Part shown: positions 1-6,424 of the stretch, one piece after another | How positions within the stretch are numbered: the stretch's first letter is position 1 | Layout: each line of letters starts with the position of its first letter | Assembly (NCBI GenBank): GCA_029939965.1 | Contig: JAOZRY010000182.1 | Span: forward strand, 1-6,424 | From: Bacteroidales bacterium | GTDB lineage: Bacteria > Bacteroidota > Bacteroidia > Bacteroidales > 4484-276 | DNA length: 6,424 bases | Direction: 5' to 3' | Program-made: the position numbers and the translations under genes | The notes under the pieces: model-generated | What the model saw: only the letters and a program-made list of their open reading frames with translations | Told to the model about the DNA's origin: nothing | Database searches by the model: none

Positions 1-2968
1 TTAGTTTATTAAGGTAAAGCGTAAACCTGATTTGGTTCCAATAATTTGAGTTTACCTCATCTGAATATTTCTGTAATGGATCAGACATCACTATTGGGAA
101 ATAGAACTCAAACACATCTTTTACAATTGAAAGTTTTGCCCCCATTTCCCAATAAAAAGAATCGTTGTCGTTAAATCCTTCAACCTCAACGGGCGAGCCT
201 ACAAATGCTAAATTGGCATAAACCCTGATTGGGATTTTTTCGGGGATTGGTAAAGATGAATTCAGGTTTAATGATAATATCCAATCATTGGTCTGTCCTA
301 ATGCAGAATAAGTTGAAAAGCCCCCATTGTCAACTGCAAATTGTTTTGACAGGATATTTTCACCTGCCGGATCCTCGAATCTTGCAAAATATAATTGATC
401 ATAAGTGTAATCATTAATGCCTGAAGACCCGCTTATCGTATAGCTATAAAAATTTGATAATGCATCTGATTTATGAAGGAAGGCTCCTCCAAAAAACCTG
501 ACCTGCAAACTTTTACTATAAATATAAGTGTATTCATATCTGGTTTCAATGTTTGCTTTAACAAAATCATCACTCGCCTGAAGTTCAACAGACAGGCCGT
601 AAGGATTGATGCTCCTTTTGTTTGTCATCTGGTATTTTACATCATAGTAAGGTTTAAAATCCTTTTCCCCGCCCAAAGGCAAATTTTCCATGTTGGTAGC
701 ATAGGTAAAATTCAATTCCACAGTCTGATCCAGATGTTTTTTCATGACCTTTCTTTTCAATCTGAAATCAATACCAAACTTAAGTTTTTGGTAATAGCTT
801 CCACTTTTATCTGCATATCCAAATTGCATTCCTGATCCAAATATTGAAACCATTTGAAATAAAGACCCTTCAGGGATTATATTATATCTAAGCTTTCCCA
901 TTCCTGCCAGCGACTTTGTCCCAAAGCTATACAACGGCATCAATTGGTATTCGAGAGCCGGAAGTGGGAGCAGGCTGTTGTAAAGCAATCCGCCAAGCAT
1001 AAACTTATCGTAATAATTATATCCAAATGCCGGAAGCAGGTTTATATTAGTATGATAGGGATTCTCCAAAAGTCCAATTAAATTCAAATCAATCGGATTT
1101 GTTTTTTTAAACATGCCCTTAACCTTCATCCAATTGTTGCCCGAGTACAATTCCGGTGTATCCAGACCCTGATCCAATCTAAAAGCATCCACATTTTCAA
1201 CATCTTTTATCGGTAACCATTTTTTACCTGTGAAGCCCGGATATGCTGTTGTGAACAAAACGCTATCGCTGCTCAATCCGCTTAACAGAACAGGTGATGC
1301 AATTTCCCGTCTGTTTTTAATCAGGATTTGGCCATCCTTATATTTCGAGATTTTATAATCCAGTTTTTTTGTGGTTTTCACCAGATCATCAAAAAACCAG
1401 GAAAGGTCTTCGTCAAGATGGCTTTCAAATATTTTTTGCAGATCATCGGGATAGGGGTGTTTGAATTTCCATTGTTCAAAATAATCCTGCATGATTTCAT
1501 TAAACTTTTCTTCGCCAAGATATTTGTGCATATAAGCGAACGAAACAGAAGATTTTGAATATATCATTGCGCCATAGTTGAAGTTCGAGTACTGGCCTGT
1601 TGGTAGATTCAGCGGTTGATCCAGATTATGACGTGCATTTGCAAGATACATGAAATAGGGATAATAATTATATTGCAGGGTTTCGATACCTAATAATTTG
1701 GCCAGGGATCCGTTTACAAATGCCATCTTATATAGGTGGTTATCAGGATATTTTGTCATCATATAACGTCTGTCGCTAAACGAATTAATCCCTTCGTCTA
1801 ACCAGGGGTGTTCGCGTTCATCTGTTCCAATCATCCCATAAAACCAGTTGTGGCCAACTTCATGCATTATCACCATTTCGAGGCTCATGGCAGTTTGGTT
1901 ATTCCCAATTACCGTAATCGTAGGGTATTCCATTCCCCCTCCGGCACTTAAAGGCGCATGGATTGCCGAACAGTTATCATAAGGATAATCGCCATACCAA
2001 AGCGAGTAATAATAGAGTGCATCATTAATATATTCGTTGGCATTTTTCCACAGGTCGGCATTTTTATTGGGGAACATGGCCCATGTTGTTACCCGCCGCC
2101 CCGAATGTGGCAGTTCAACCTCCTCCTTCAGCACATGAAAACGTTTATCGGCAAACCATGCAAAATCATGGATGTTGCTTTCCGTATATCTAAGTGTTTT
2201 AAACTCTTTATCGGATTCAGGAAAATCAGCATCCTCCAAATCAAAATCCTGGATTGCTGCGGTTTCCTTTGCTTTCTCATTCAGCCAATTTAATTCGTCT
2301 TCATTTTGAAGGTTTCCGGTGGCACCAACAACATAGTTTTTGGGCAGACTTATTGAAACATCAAACGAACCAAATTCCGAATAAAATTCGCCCATGTTCA
2401 AATAGGGCATCTGATGCCAGCCATATTTATCATAAACTGCCGGTTTGGGATACCATTGGGTAATCGCATAGGCCTGGTCGATATGCCCAAGCCTCGATGT
2501 ATTTCCTTTCGGTATCTTTACCCTGAATGGGGTTGAAATCATAATACTTCCACCTGGGGCAAGAGGTTTGTTCAAAAATATCTTACAAATATCAATGTGT
2601 GCAGCGTCATATTCCCACTTAACGTCTTCACCATTAACCTTAAAATCAAGTGAATCGATGTAACCTCTTTGCTCTTCAACCCTGAACAGTTTTATTTTTC
2701 GGCCAAATTCAAATTTCTGTTTTGCCAAAGCGGTTTCATTGTTTTCGTAGGCATTGGGCCAAATATGGAAATAGAGAAACGAAAGGTGATCAGGGCTGTT
2801 ATTAATATATTCGATTTCCTCAAAGGCATTTAACAAATGCAAGCTATCATCAAGCCTCACATCAATTTTATAATTTACTTCCTGCTGAAAATAATCCTGT
2901 GCATTTAATGCCTGGAATTGAAATAAAAAGAAGGCAATCAACATTGTTGAGATAAATATTTTTTTCAT
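1..2968 (-). CDS. Secreted M1-family zinc metallopeptidase with a beta-rich, probably outer-membrane C-terminal half (C-terminus cut by window edge)
   Basis: The minus-strand frame stays open from the ATG at 2966-2968 to the window edge, giving 989 codons and no stop. The last visible residues (IRFTLYLNKL) look close to the natural end. Residues 1-23 form a signal peptide: MKK, a hydrophobic core, and likely cleavage after LNA, before Q24. Residues about 25-250 fit the M1 N-terminal beta domain. The catalytic domain has G344-G-M-E-Y348 (the GAMEN-type exopeptidase motif) and H369-E-V-G-H373. E392 follows 18 residues later, giving zinc ligands H369, H373 and E392 with E370 as general base. Y470 (IYSKSS) is a plausible transition-state tyrosine. 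From about residue 640, alternating hydrophobic and polar residues with Gly/Tyr/Phe turns suggest an outer-membrane beta-barrel (inference). M1 enzymes remove N-terminal residues from peptides. This one should act in the periplasm or at the cell surface. No intact Shine-Dalgarno is seen; the upstream leader is A-rich, as is usual in Bacteroidota. Exact substrate is unknown. Confidence 0.93.
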   Translation of the reverse strand, partial: MKKIFISTMLIAFFLFQFQALNAQDYFQQEVNYKIDVRLDDSLHLLNAFEEIEYINNSPDHLSFLYFHIWPNAYENNETALAKQKFEFGRKIKLFRVEEQRGYIDSLDFKVNGEDVKWEYDAAHIDICKIFLNKPLAPGGSIMISTPFRVKIPKGNTSRLGHIDQAYAITQWYPKPAVYDKYGWHQMPYLNMGEFYSEFGSFDVSISLPKNYVVGATGNLQNEDELNWLNEKAKETAAIQDFDLEDADFPESDKEFKTLRYTESNIHDFAWFADKRFHVLKEEVELPHSGRRVTTWAMFPNKNADLWKNANEYINDALYYYSLWYGDYPYDNCSAIHAPLSAGGGMEYPTITVIGNNQTAMSLEMVIMHEVGHNWFYGMIGTDEREHPWLDEGINSFSDRRYMMTKYPDNHLYKMAFVNGSLAKLLGIETLQYNYYPYFMYLANARHNLDQPLNLPTGQYSNFNYGAMIYSKSSVSFAYMHKYLGEEKFNEIMQDYFEQWKFKHPYPDDLQKIFESHLDEDLSWFFDDLVKTTKKLDYKISKYKDGQILIKNRREIASPVLLSGLSSDSVLFTTAYPGFTGKKWLPIKDVENVDAFRLDQGLDTPELYSGNNWMKVKGMFKKTNPIDLNLIGLLENPYHTNINLLPAFGYNYYDKFMLGGLLYNSLLPLPALEYQLMPLYSFGTKSLAGMGKLRYNIIPEGSLFQMVSIFGSGMQFGYADKSGSYYQKLKFGIDFRLKRKVMKKHLDQTVELNFTYATNMENLPLGGEKDFKPYYDVKYQMTNKRSINPYGLSVELQASDDFVKANIETRYEYTYIYSKSLQVRFFGGAFLHKSDALSNFYSYTISGSSGINDYTYDQLYFARFEDPAGENILSKQFAVDNGGFSTYSALGQTNDWILSLNLNSSLPIPEKIPIRVYANLAFVGSPVEVEGFNDNDSFYWEMGAKLSIVKDVFEFYFPIVMSDPLQKYSDEVNSNYWNQIRFTLYLNKL

Positions 2969-2987
2969 TTTTTTTAAATTTATTGTG

Positions 2988-3004
2988 GTCATATATTTTA
3001 TGAC
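2988..3004. promoter_or_regulatory. 17-bp perfect inverted repeat, possible operator
   Basis: GTCATA and TATGAC form perfect 6-bp arms around a 5-nt spacer (TATTT). The site ends about 20 bp upstream of the peptidase start codon and about 105 bp upstream of the kinase start codon. That is where a dimeric regulator could act on the peptidase promoter or leader. No known operator consensus was recognised, and a 6-bp palindrome in AT-rich DNA can occur by chance. The role is inferred only from position and symmetry. Confidence 0.4.
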
Positions 3005-3018
3005 GCAGTGGCCATTGC
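3005..3018. promoter_or_regulatory. 14-bp near-perfect palindrome in the divergent promoter region
   Basis: GCA-G-TGGCCA-T-TGC is symmetric except for one mismatched pair (3008/3015). It directly abuts the inverted repeat that ends at 3004. It is a GC-richer island in very AT-rich intergenic DNA, which makes chance symmetry somewhat less likely. It could be a second operator half or a separate binding site. No factor can be named from sequence alone. Confidence 0.35.
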
Positions 3019-3042
3019 ATAGTTACAATAAAATTAAAATAG

Positions 3043-3076
3043 TTGTTACATTAATAAATCATAATCTTTAATTTTG
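3043..3076 (+). promoter_or_regulatory. Bacteroidota-type promoter for the sensor kinase operon
   Basis: TAATTTTG at 3069-3076 matches the Bacteroidota primary-sigma -7 consensus TAnnTTTG exactly. A TTG at 3043-3045 lies 23 nt upstream, at the long end of the spacing described for the -33 element (about 17-23 nt). Transcription would start near 3081-3083, leaving a leader of roughly 27 nt. That leader is A/T-rich and has no Shine-Dalgarno sequence, as is common in this phylum. The -7 match is visible; promoter function is inferred. Confidence 0.55.
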
Positions 3077-3109
3077 CACAACTTTGAATTTTAATATACA
3101 AAACATTTT

Positions 3110-5203
3110 ATGAAACTTTCTCCCAAATTCAGGTTGTATTTGCCAATTGTTGTGGGAATGGTTATTTCCGTATTGCTTATTACTATTTACTCTGTTAATA
3201 AACTCAACGAGAACATAAACCGATCAATAGAGCGGAATCTGCAAACCGAAGTTCAAACACTAATAAAAATGTTTGAGCGCGAAAGAGACCTTAAGCTCGA
3301 TAAAGTAAAAACAGATTTGAAAGTAGCAGATGAAGAGTTTTTTGATCGGAAATTTAGTATTACCCAAAAAGAATTGGCGATTAAGGTTGTAAACCAAATA
3401 TCGTTGATGGAGCACACAGCTTTTATTAAACAATGGTATTTGGGGAATGTTGAAATCTATAACAATTTCGAGTTTGTCGATAAAATCGATAAACTGGTTG
3501 GAGGAACAACAACTATTTTTCAAAAAATTGATAGTGGATACGTAAGGATTTCAACAAATGTACTGAATTCGGATGGGCATCGGGCGGTTGGAACATATAT
3601 CCCCAATGATTCGCCTGTTGTTAAAGCCATCGAAGCCGGTAAGGTTTATATTGGTCGCGCTTATGTTGTAAACGATTGGTATATTACGGCGTACGAACCC
3701 CTTACATATAATGGCGAAATTGTTGGGATGTTGTATGTTGGCGATAAAGAAAAAGACCTGAATGAGTTAAGAGATAAGCTAATCGATTTAAAAATAGGTA
3801 ACAGTGGGTTTCCCTTTGTTATTGATGAAAACGGAACATTTATTATACATCCTTATGCATCAGGCGAAACATGGATTAACGAACCCATTATCAACGAAAT
3901 TATTGATAAAAAATCCGGCATTTCATCCTATTCTCTAACATCGGATAAAATTGAAAAGATAGTTGCATATAATTATTTTGAAGACTTTAAATTGTTTGTT
4001 GCAGCCGCAATGCCTATTAGAGAAGAAGCCGGAGTACTGGTTAGGGAAATGATAATAAATTCAATTATTATTGGAATTGTTATTATACTGATATTCTCCA
4101 TATTTATTTATTTTATAACTGCCGAAAATGTGCGAAGATTTTTAAATCAACTTGAGCAATCCTCACGAAAACTAAAATCCACCCGAAAAGCACTCGAACA
4201 ATCTGAACATCATTTCCAAACAATTTTTAATAATAGCAGCGATGATATTTTTGTAATTGATTTTTCCGGCAGTTTTATAGAAGTAAATCAGGTTGCTTGC
4301 GATTCGCTGGGCTATTCAAGGGACGAGTTCCTGAAAATGAATATCCACGACATAAAATCGGAAAAGTATCTTGGTAATGTGGATAATAATATCCTGACGA
4401 TTACCAAATTTGGGCAATACAGGTACGAATCGGAAAATGTAACAAAAGACGGAAAAATAATGCCGGTTGAGATGAAAAGCAGGGTCATCGACTTCAAGGG
4501 CGAACAAGTAATTTTAACCATTGTTCGCGATATTACCGAACGAAAAGAGATAGAAGAAAAGATACTAACAACCATTATCCAAACAGAAGAAAATGAGCGG
4601 AAGCGTTTTGCAGCAGACCTGCACGATGATTTAGGCCCAATCCTGTCCACCATAAAGCTTTATTCCGATTTGTTTAAAAAAGGGAACTTCAAAAACATCA
4701 GTCAGGATGAAGCTATCGAAAACATTGAAGAATTAGTTGATACGGCCATTACAACAAGCCGGCAAATTTCGCGAAATATCAGGCCAAATATTTTGCAGGA
4801 CTTTGGGCTGGCAGCAGCCGTAAACGATTTTTGTTCGTATATAAATAATGCAAAAGCAATAAGCATTGCTGTAAATACACATGCATATTCTATCAATAAG
4901 CGAGGTATCGAAGAAACCATTTTATACCAGTCGGTTAAAGAATTGATAAATAATACCCTTAAACATTCCAATGCGCAAAATGTGAAGATTGACCTGAAAA
5001 GTTTCAAAAATCAGATAATTTTGTACTATCGCGATGATGGCGAAGGATTTGATGTTAATGTAGCCCTGAAGGAGAGGGATGGGCTTGGGTTGAATAATAT
5101 AGTAAACAAAATAAAATCAGTTAAAGGCACAGTGGATATAAACAGTGAACCCGGAAATGGTATGTTTTTAATTGCTTCGATAAAACTAAAAGAAAACAGA
5201 TAA
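3110..5203 (+). CDS. Membrane sensor histidine kinase: Cache sensor, PAS, HisKA_3, HATPase
   Basis: This 697-residue kinase has a first membrane helix at about 9-29 and an extracytoplasmic domain at about 30-313. That domain carries hallmarks of the Cache_3-Cache_2 fusion family: GYVRISTNV from 143, WYITAYEP at 190-197, GMLYVGD at 206-212 and a KIGNSGFPFVID segment from 228. The second membrane helix is at about 318-336. No HAMP domain follows; a predicted coiled coil (about 341-368) leads straight into a PAS domain (about 366-478, ending DITERK). The HisKA_3 phosphoacceptor is H505 in DLHDDLGP. ATP-binding motifs are N614/N615 (ELINNTLKH), DGEG at 643-646, GLGL at 658-661 and EPGNG at 680-684, all intact. 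Cache domains of this kind usually bind small metabolites, but the ligand cannot be read from the sequence. Family HPK7 kinases pair with NarL-type regulators, and one follows after 1 nt. The ATG at 3110 is chosen because it sits just upstream of TM1 and about 27 nt downstream of a promoter match. Confidence 0.93.
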   Translation: MKLSPKFRLYLPIVVGMVISVLLITIYSVNKLNENINRSIERNLQTEVQTLIKMFERERDLKLDKVKTDLKVADEEFFDRKFSITQKELAIKVVNQISLMEHTAFIKQWYLGNVEIYNNFEFVDKIDKLVGGTTTIFQKIDSGYVRISTNVLNSDGHRAVGTYIPNDSPVVKAIEAGKVYIGRAYVVNDWYITAYEPLTYNGEIVGMLYVGDKEKDLNELRDKLIDLKIGNSGFPFVIDENGTFIIHPYASGETWINEPIINEIIDKKSGISSYSLTSDKIEKIVAYNYFEDFKLFVAAAMPIREEAGVLVREMIINSIIIGIVIILIFSIFIYFITAENVRRFLNQLEQSSRKLKSTRKALEQSEHHFQTIFNNSSDDIFVIDFSGSFIEVNQVACDSLGYSRDEFLKMNIHDIKSEKYLGNVDNNILTITKFGQYRYESENVTKDGKIMPVEMKSRVIDFKGEQVILTIVRDITERKEIEEKILTTIIQTEENERKRFAADLHDDLGPILSTIKLYSDLFKKGNFKNISQDEAIENIEELVDTAITTSRQISRNIRPNILQDFGLAAAVNDFCSYINNAKAISIAVNTHAYSINKRGIEETILYQSVKELINNTLKHSNAQNVKIDLKSFKNQIILYYRDDGEGFDVNVALKERDGLGLNNIVNKIKSVKGTVDINSEPGNGMFLIASIKLKENR

Positions 5204-5204
5204 A

Positions 5205-5837
5205 ATGGACATAGCTAAAGTTATAATTGTTGATGATCACATAATATTCAGAAAAGGATTACTTACCGTATTAAATGAAATTGATAATGTAAAGGTGGTT
5301 GGTGAGGCTTCAAATGGAAAGCATCTTCTTGACCTTCTCAGGAAGCAATCGACAGATATTATTTTCATGGATATAAAAATGCCGGTTATGGGAGGTGTTG
5401 AGGCAACAAAAAAAGTACTTGCTAAATATCCTGAAATAAAGATCATTGCACTAACTATGTTTGAAGAAATCAGCTATTTCAACGAAATGGTTGAAGCCGG
5501 TGCTTCCGGTTATTTATTGAAAAAAACCTCCACCGAAGAACTCGAAAAAGCCATTGAACTGGTTCTGACAGATGAATGTTATTTTTCGGAAGAATTTATA
5601 AACTCTGTAAGCAAATACCTCAAACCTAAACGAAAAGATACATCCATCAATCTAACAGAAAGAGAGATAGAAGTACTGGAATTGATCTGCAAAGGTTTTT
5701 CAAATGCTGATATTTCAAAATTCCTGGGATTAAGCCCCAGGACAATAGATGGGCACAGAGCTAAATTGCTTGAAAAAACCGGTGCCAAAAATGCACCCAA
5801 CCTGGTAATGCTTGCATTAAAAATTGGTTTGGTTTAA
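5205..5837 (+). CDS. NarL/LuxR-family DNA-binding response regulator, partner of the upstream kinase
   Basis: This 210-residue protein has the standard length and layout of the NarL/FixJ family. The receiver domain spans about 4-120, with acidic pocket D10/D11, phosphoacceptor D56 (FMDIKMPVMGG), switch residue T84 and conserved K106 (LLKK). A LuxR-type helix-turn-helix fills about 148-210: LTEREIEVLELICKG from 150, then ADISKFLGLSPRTIDGHR, the recognition-helix region. All key residues are present, so it should be phosphorylatable and bind DNA as a dimer. The ATG lies 1 nt after the kinase stop, with no clear ribosome-binding site of its own, which suggests translational coupling. Its targets are unknown; the operon's own promoter region and the divergent peptidase gene are the obvious candidates. 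Confidence 0.95.
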   Translation: MDIAKVIIVDDHIIFRKGLLTVLNEIDNVKVVGEASNGKHLLDLLRKQSTDIIFMDIKMPVMGGVEATKKVLAKYPEIKIIALTMFEEISYFNEMVEAGASGYLLKKTSTEELEKAIELVLTDECYFSEEFINSVSKYLKPKRKDTSINLTEREIEVLELICKGFSNADISKFLGLSPRTIDGHRAKLLEKTGAKNAPNLVMLALKIGLV

Positions 5838-5872
5838 ATTCATCCTCATCTCTTTTCTCCGAAAATTGGTTT
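5820..5872 (+). repeat. Short 11-bp direct repeat at the end of the regulator gene
   Basis: AAAATTGGTTT occurs at 5820-5830, inside the last codons of the regulator, and again at 5862-5872, 31 bp further on. It is AT-rich and short, so it may be chance. It could also mark a small duplication or deletion scar where the following gene remnant joins. No terminator-like hairpin was found between the two copies. Confidence 0.3.
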
Positions 5873-5884
5873 TTAATCCATTGA

Positions 5885-6169
5885 GCAAGCCCTAAGAGGG
5901 TTGACAAAGGAGCAATTGAGGATGCAATTGAGAAAGCTTTTGAAGGAACTTCCGAAAAAGTTAGAAATAAATATATCCTTCTTTTGGAAGCTATTGCAAA
6001 CAATGAAGGTAAGCGTGTTCCTGATTATGTGAATCTTACTGGTATTTCGGGTTCAACCATTGATAAGTATATTACAAAATTTCGTAAAGCGCAAATAATC
6101 GCGTTTTCCGGGAAGGCTACAAAAATTGGGGGTTACTACATTTCAGAAGAGCTAAGAAATGTTTTATAA
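5885..6169 (+). pseudogene. Remnant: C-terminal winged-helix end of an AlbA_2 / RecG-like ATP-binding protein
   Basis: The frame opens after an in-frame stop at 5882-5884 and runs 94 codons to the TAA at 6167-6169. It contains no ATG or GTG; only a TTG at 5984 could start it, inside the domain. The translation begins with repeat-like residues (VDKGAIED, then AIEKAFEG). It continues into a winged helix: KYILLLEAIANNEGKRVPDY, then LTGISGSTIDKYITKFRKA and a GGYYISEEL end. From memory of the family, this pattern is the C-terminus of AlbA_2 / Schlafen-like ATP-binding proteins, which carry Gly-Val-Asn-Glu-type repeats just before a winged helix. The AlbA_2 and ATPase parts are missing, so I call it a decayed or truncated gene. 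A short expressed DNA-binding protein starting at TTG cannot be excluded. Confidence 0.6.
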
Positions 6170-6191
6170 AAGAAATTAGTTGCGTAGAAGA

Positions 6192-6239
6192 GTAAATGGA
6201 GGAGCAAATAAAAGAGTAAATAAAGAAGCAATTAAATAA
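6192..6239 (+). repeat. Two degenerate 24-nt tandem repeats encoding V-N-x-x-A-x-K units
   Basis: Two adjacent 24-nt units (6192-6215 and 6216-6239) agree at 18 of 24 positions. Read in frame they encode VNGGANKR and VNKEAIK followed by a stop. A related unit, VDKGAIED, occurs at 5900-5923 in the remnant just upstream. Repeats of this 8-residue type resemble the linker repeats of AlbA_2 ATP-binding proteins. The block lies after the stop of the winged-helix fragment and in a different reading frame from it, so it looks like a second scrap of the same or a related gene. The frame is closed by a stop at 6177-6179 and has no start codon, so it is not a gene. Confidence 0.5.
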
Positions 6240-6241
6240 TC

Positions 6242-6255
6242 TATCAAGATTGATA
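6242..6255. repeat. 14-bp palindrome TATCAA-GA-TTGATA
   Basis: Perfect 6-bp arms flank a 2-nt centre, 10 nt before the terminator stem. The 2-nt spacer is too short for a stable RNA hairpin, so it might be a protein-binding site or chance. No link to a known factor is visible. Confidence 0.25.
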
Positions 6256-6265
6256 ACCATATTTT

Positions 6266-6299
6266 AAACCCTGAGATTTTACTCGGGGTTTTTGTTTTT
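6266..6299 (+). terminator. Strong intrinsic terminator for the plus-strand unit
   Basis: AAACCCTGAG (6266-6275) pairs with CTCGGGGTTT (6282-6291) to form a 10-bp stem with one T-G wobble and a 6-nt loop (ATTTTA). The T-rich tail TTTGTTTTT at 6291-6299 follows at once. I see no comparable structure between the regulator stop (5837) and this point. Transcripts from the kinase operon may therefore run through the gene remnant and end here. The short A-run on the other side makes efficient termination of minus-strand transcripts unlikely. Confidence 0.8.
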
Positions 6300-6424
6300 A
6301 AACCGATATGCAGTTTCTCTTTCCTGTTTTTTTTTACTTCGATTACCGAATATTGAATGTTTCGTAAAGACACCAATTGCAATTAATCAGTTACTGCGAT
6401 AATTACCCACCACATATACCCCGT
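6300..6424. other. Right edge: intergenic DNA, no supportable gene
   Basis: No frame on either strand has a convincing start, domain or codon pattern. A T-run at 6329-6337 and a perfect 10-bp palindrome AATTGCAATT at 6375-6384 are the only structures seen. A minus-strand reading entering from the edge stops near 6386 and is too short to judge as the end of a neighbouring gene. Confidence 0.5.

Noticed and set aside
229..2463. Several plus-strand open frames of 60-120 codons within 229-2463
   Set aside because: They lie antisense to the M1 peptidase, whose frame carries intact family motifs throughout. The plus-strand products show no domain-like pattern and are shadow frames.
3018..3025. Minus-strand TAACTATG as a -7 element for the peptidase
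   Set aside because: It misses the TAnnTTTG consensus at one position and no TTG lies at a suitable distance upstream, so no peptidase promoter is called.
3260..5800. Minus-strand open frames opposite the kinase and the regulator
   Set aside because: They are antisense to coding regions with complete catalytic motifs and show no recognisable protein features.
5890..5900. Small hairpin CCCT-AAG-AGGG after the regulator
   Set aside because: A 4-bp stem with no following T-tract is too weak for a terminator.
5761..6003. Minus-strand 80-codon frame over the regulator end and the remnant
   Set aside because: It overlaps the conserved C-terminus of the regulator and the antisense of the winged-helix fragment. 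It has no recognised domain or promoter.
6176..6382. Minus-strand 68-codon frame at the right end
   Set aside because: It runs antisense through the 24-nt repeats and straight through the intrinsic terminator hairpin. Its composition follows the A/T runs, so it is not a believable gene.
1..6424. CRISPR arrays, tRNA or rRNA genes, insertion sequences
   Set aside because: No regularly spaced repeats, no cloverleaf-like or rRNA-like sequence, and no transposase or terminal inverted repeats were seen on reading both strands.

Overview
The window looks like chromosomal DNA from a Bacteroidota bacterium, probably an environmental (marine, sediment or sludge) lineage. The DNA is AT-rich and the start codons lack Shine-Dalgarno sequences. 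One promoter matches the Bacteroidota TTG / TAnnTTTG pattern, and the large peptidase is of a type common in that phylum. This is inference from style and family; no phylogenetic marker is present.

Layout. Positions 1-2968 on the minus strand hold nearly all of a large secreted M1-family zinc metallopeptidase. Its frame is open from the ATG at 2968 to the window edge, so only the last few C-terminal residues appear to be missing. The protein has a signal peptide, an intact GGMEY and HEVGH-x18-E active site, and a long beta-rich C-terminal half that resembles an outer-membrane beta-barrel. Positions 2969-3109 form a divergent promoter region with two adjacent palindromes and a forward Bacteroidota-type promoter. 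Positions 3110-5837 on the plus strand are a tight two-gene operon (1-nt gap). The first gene is a membrane sensor histidine kinase (TM - Cache_3/Cache_2-type sensor - TM - coiled coil - PAS - HisKA_3 - HATPase). The second is its NarL/LuxR-type response regulator.

Positions 5885-6239 carry debris of a different gene family: the C-terminal winged-helix end of an AlbA_2/'RecG-like' ATP-binding protein without a usable start, then two degenerate 24-nt repeat units of the kind found in the linker of such proteins. A strong intrinsic terminator at 6266-6299 closes the plus-strand unit. The last 125 bases show no supportable gene.

How the parts work together. The kinase should sense a small extracytoplasmic ligand through its Cache domain. 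It would autophosphorylate H505 and pass the phosphate to D56 of the regulator, which then binds DNA through its C-terminal helix-turn-helix. The divergent peptidase gene and the palindromes between them make the peptidase a candidate target, but this is only a hypothesis. I do not see a clearly new multi-gene system here. The most notable items are the peptidase-barrel architecture, the possible peptidase/sensor link, and the gene remnant behind the operon.
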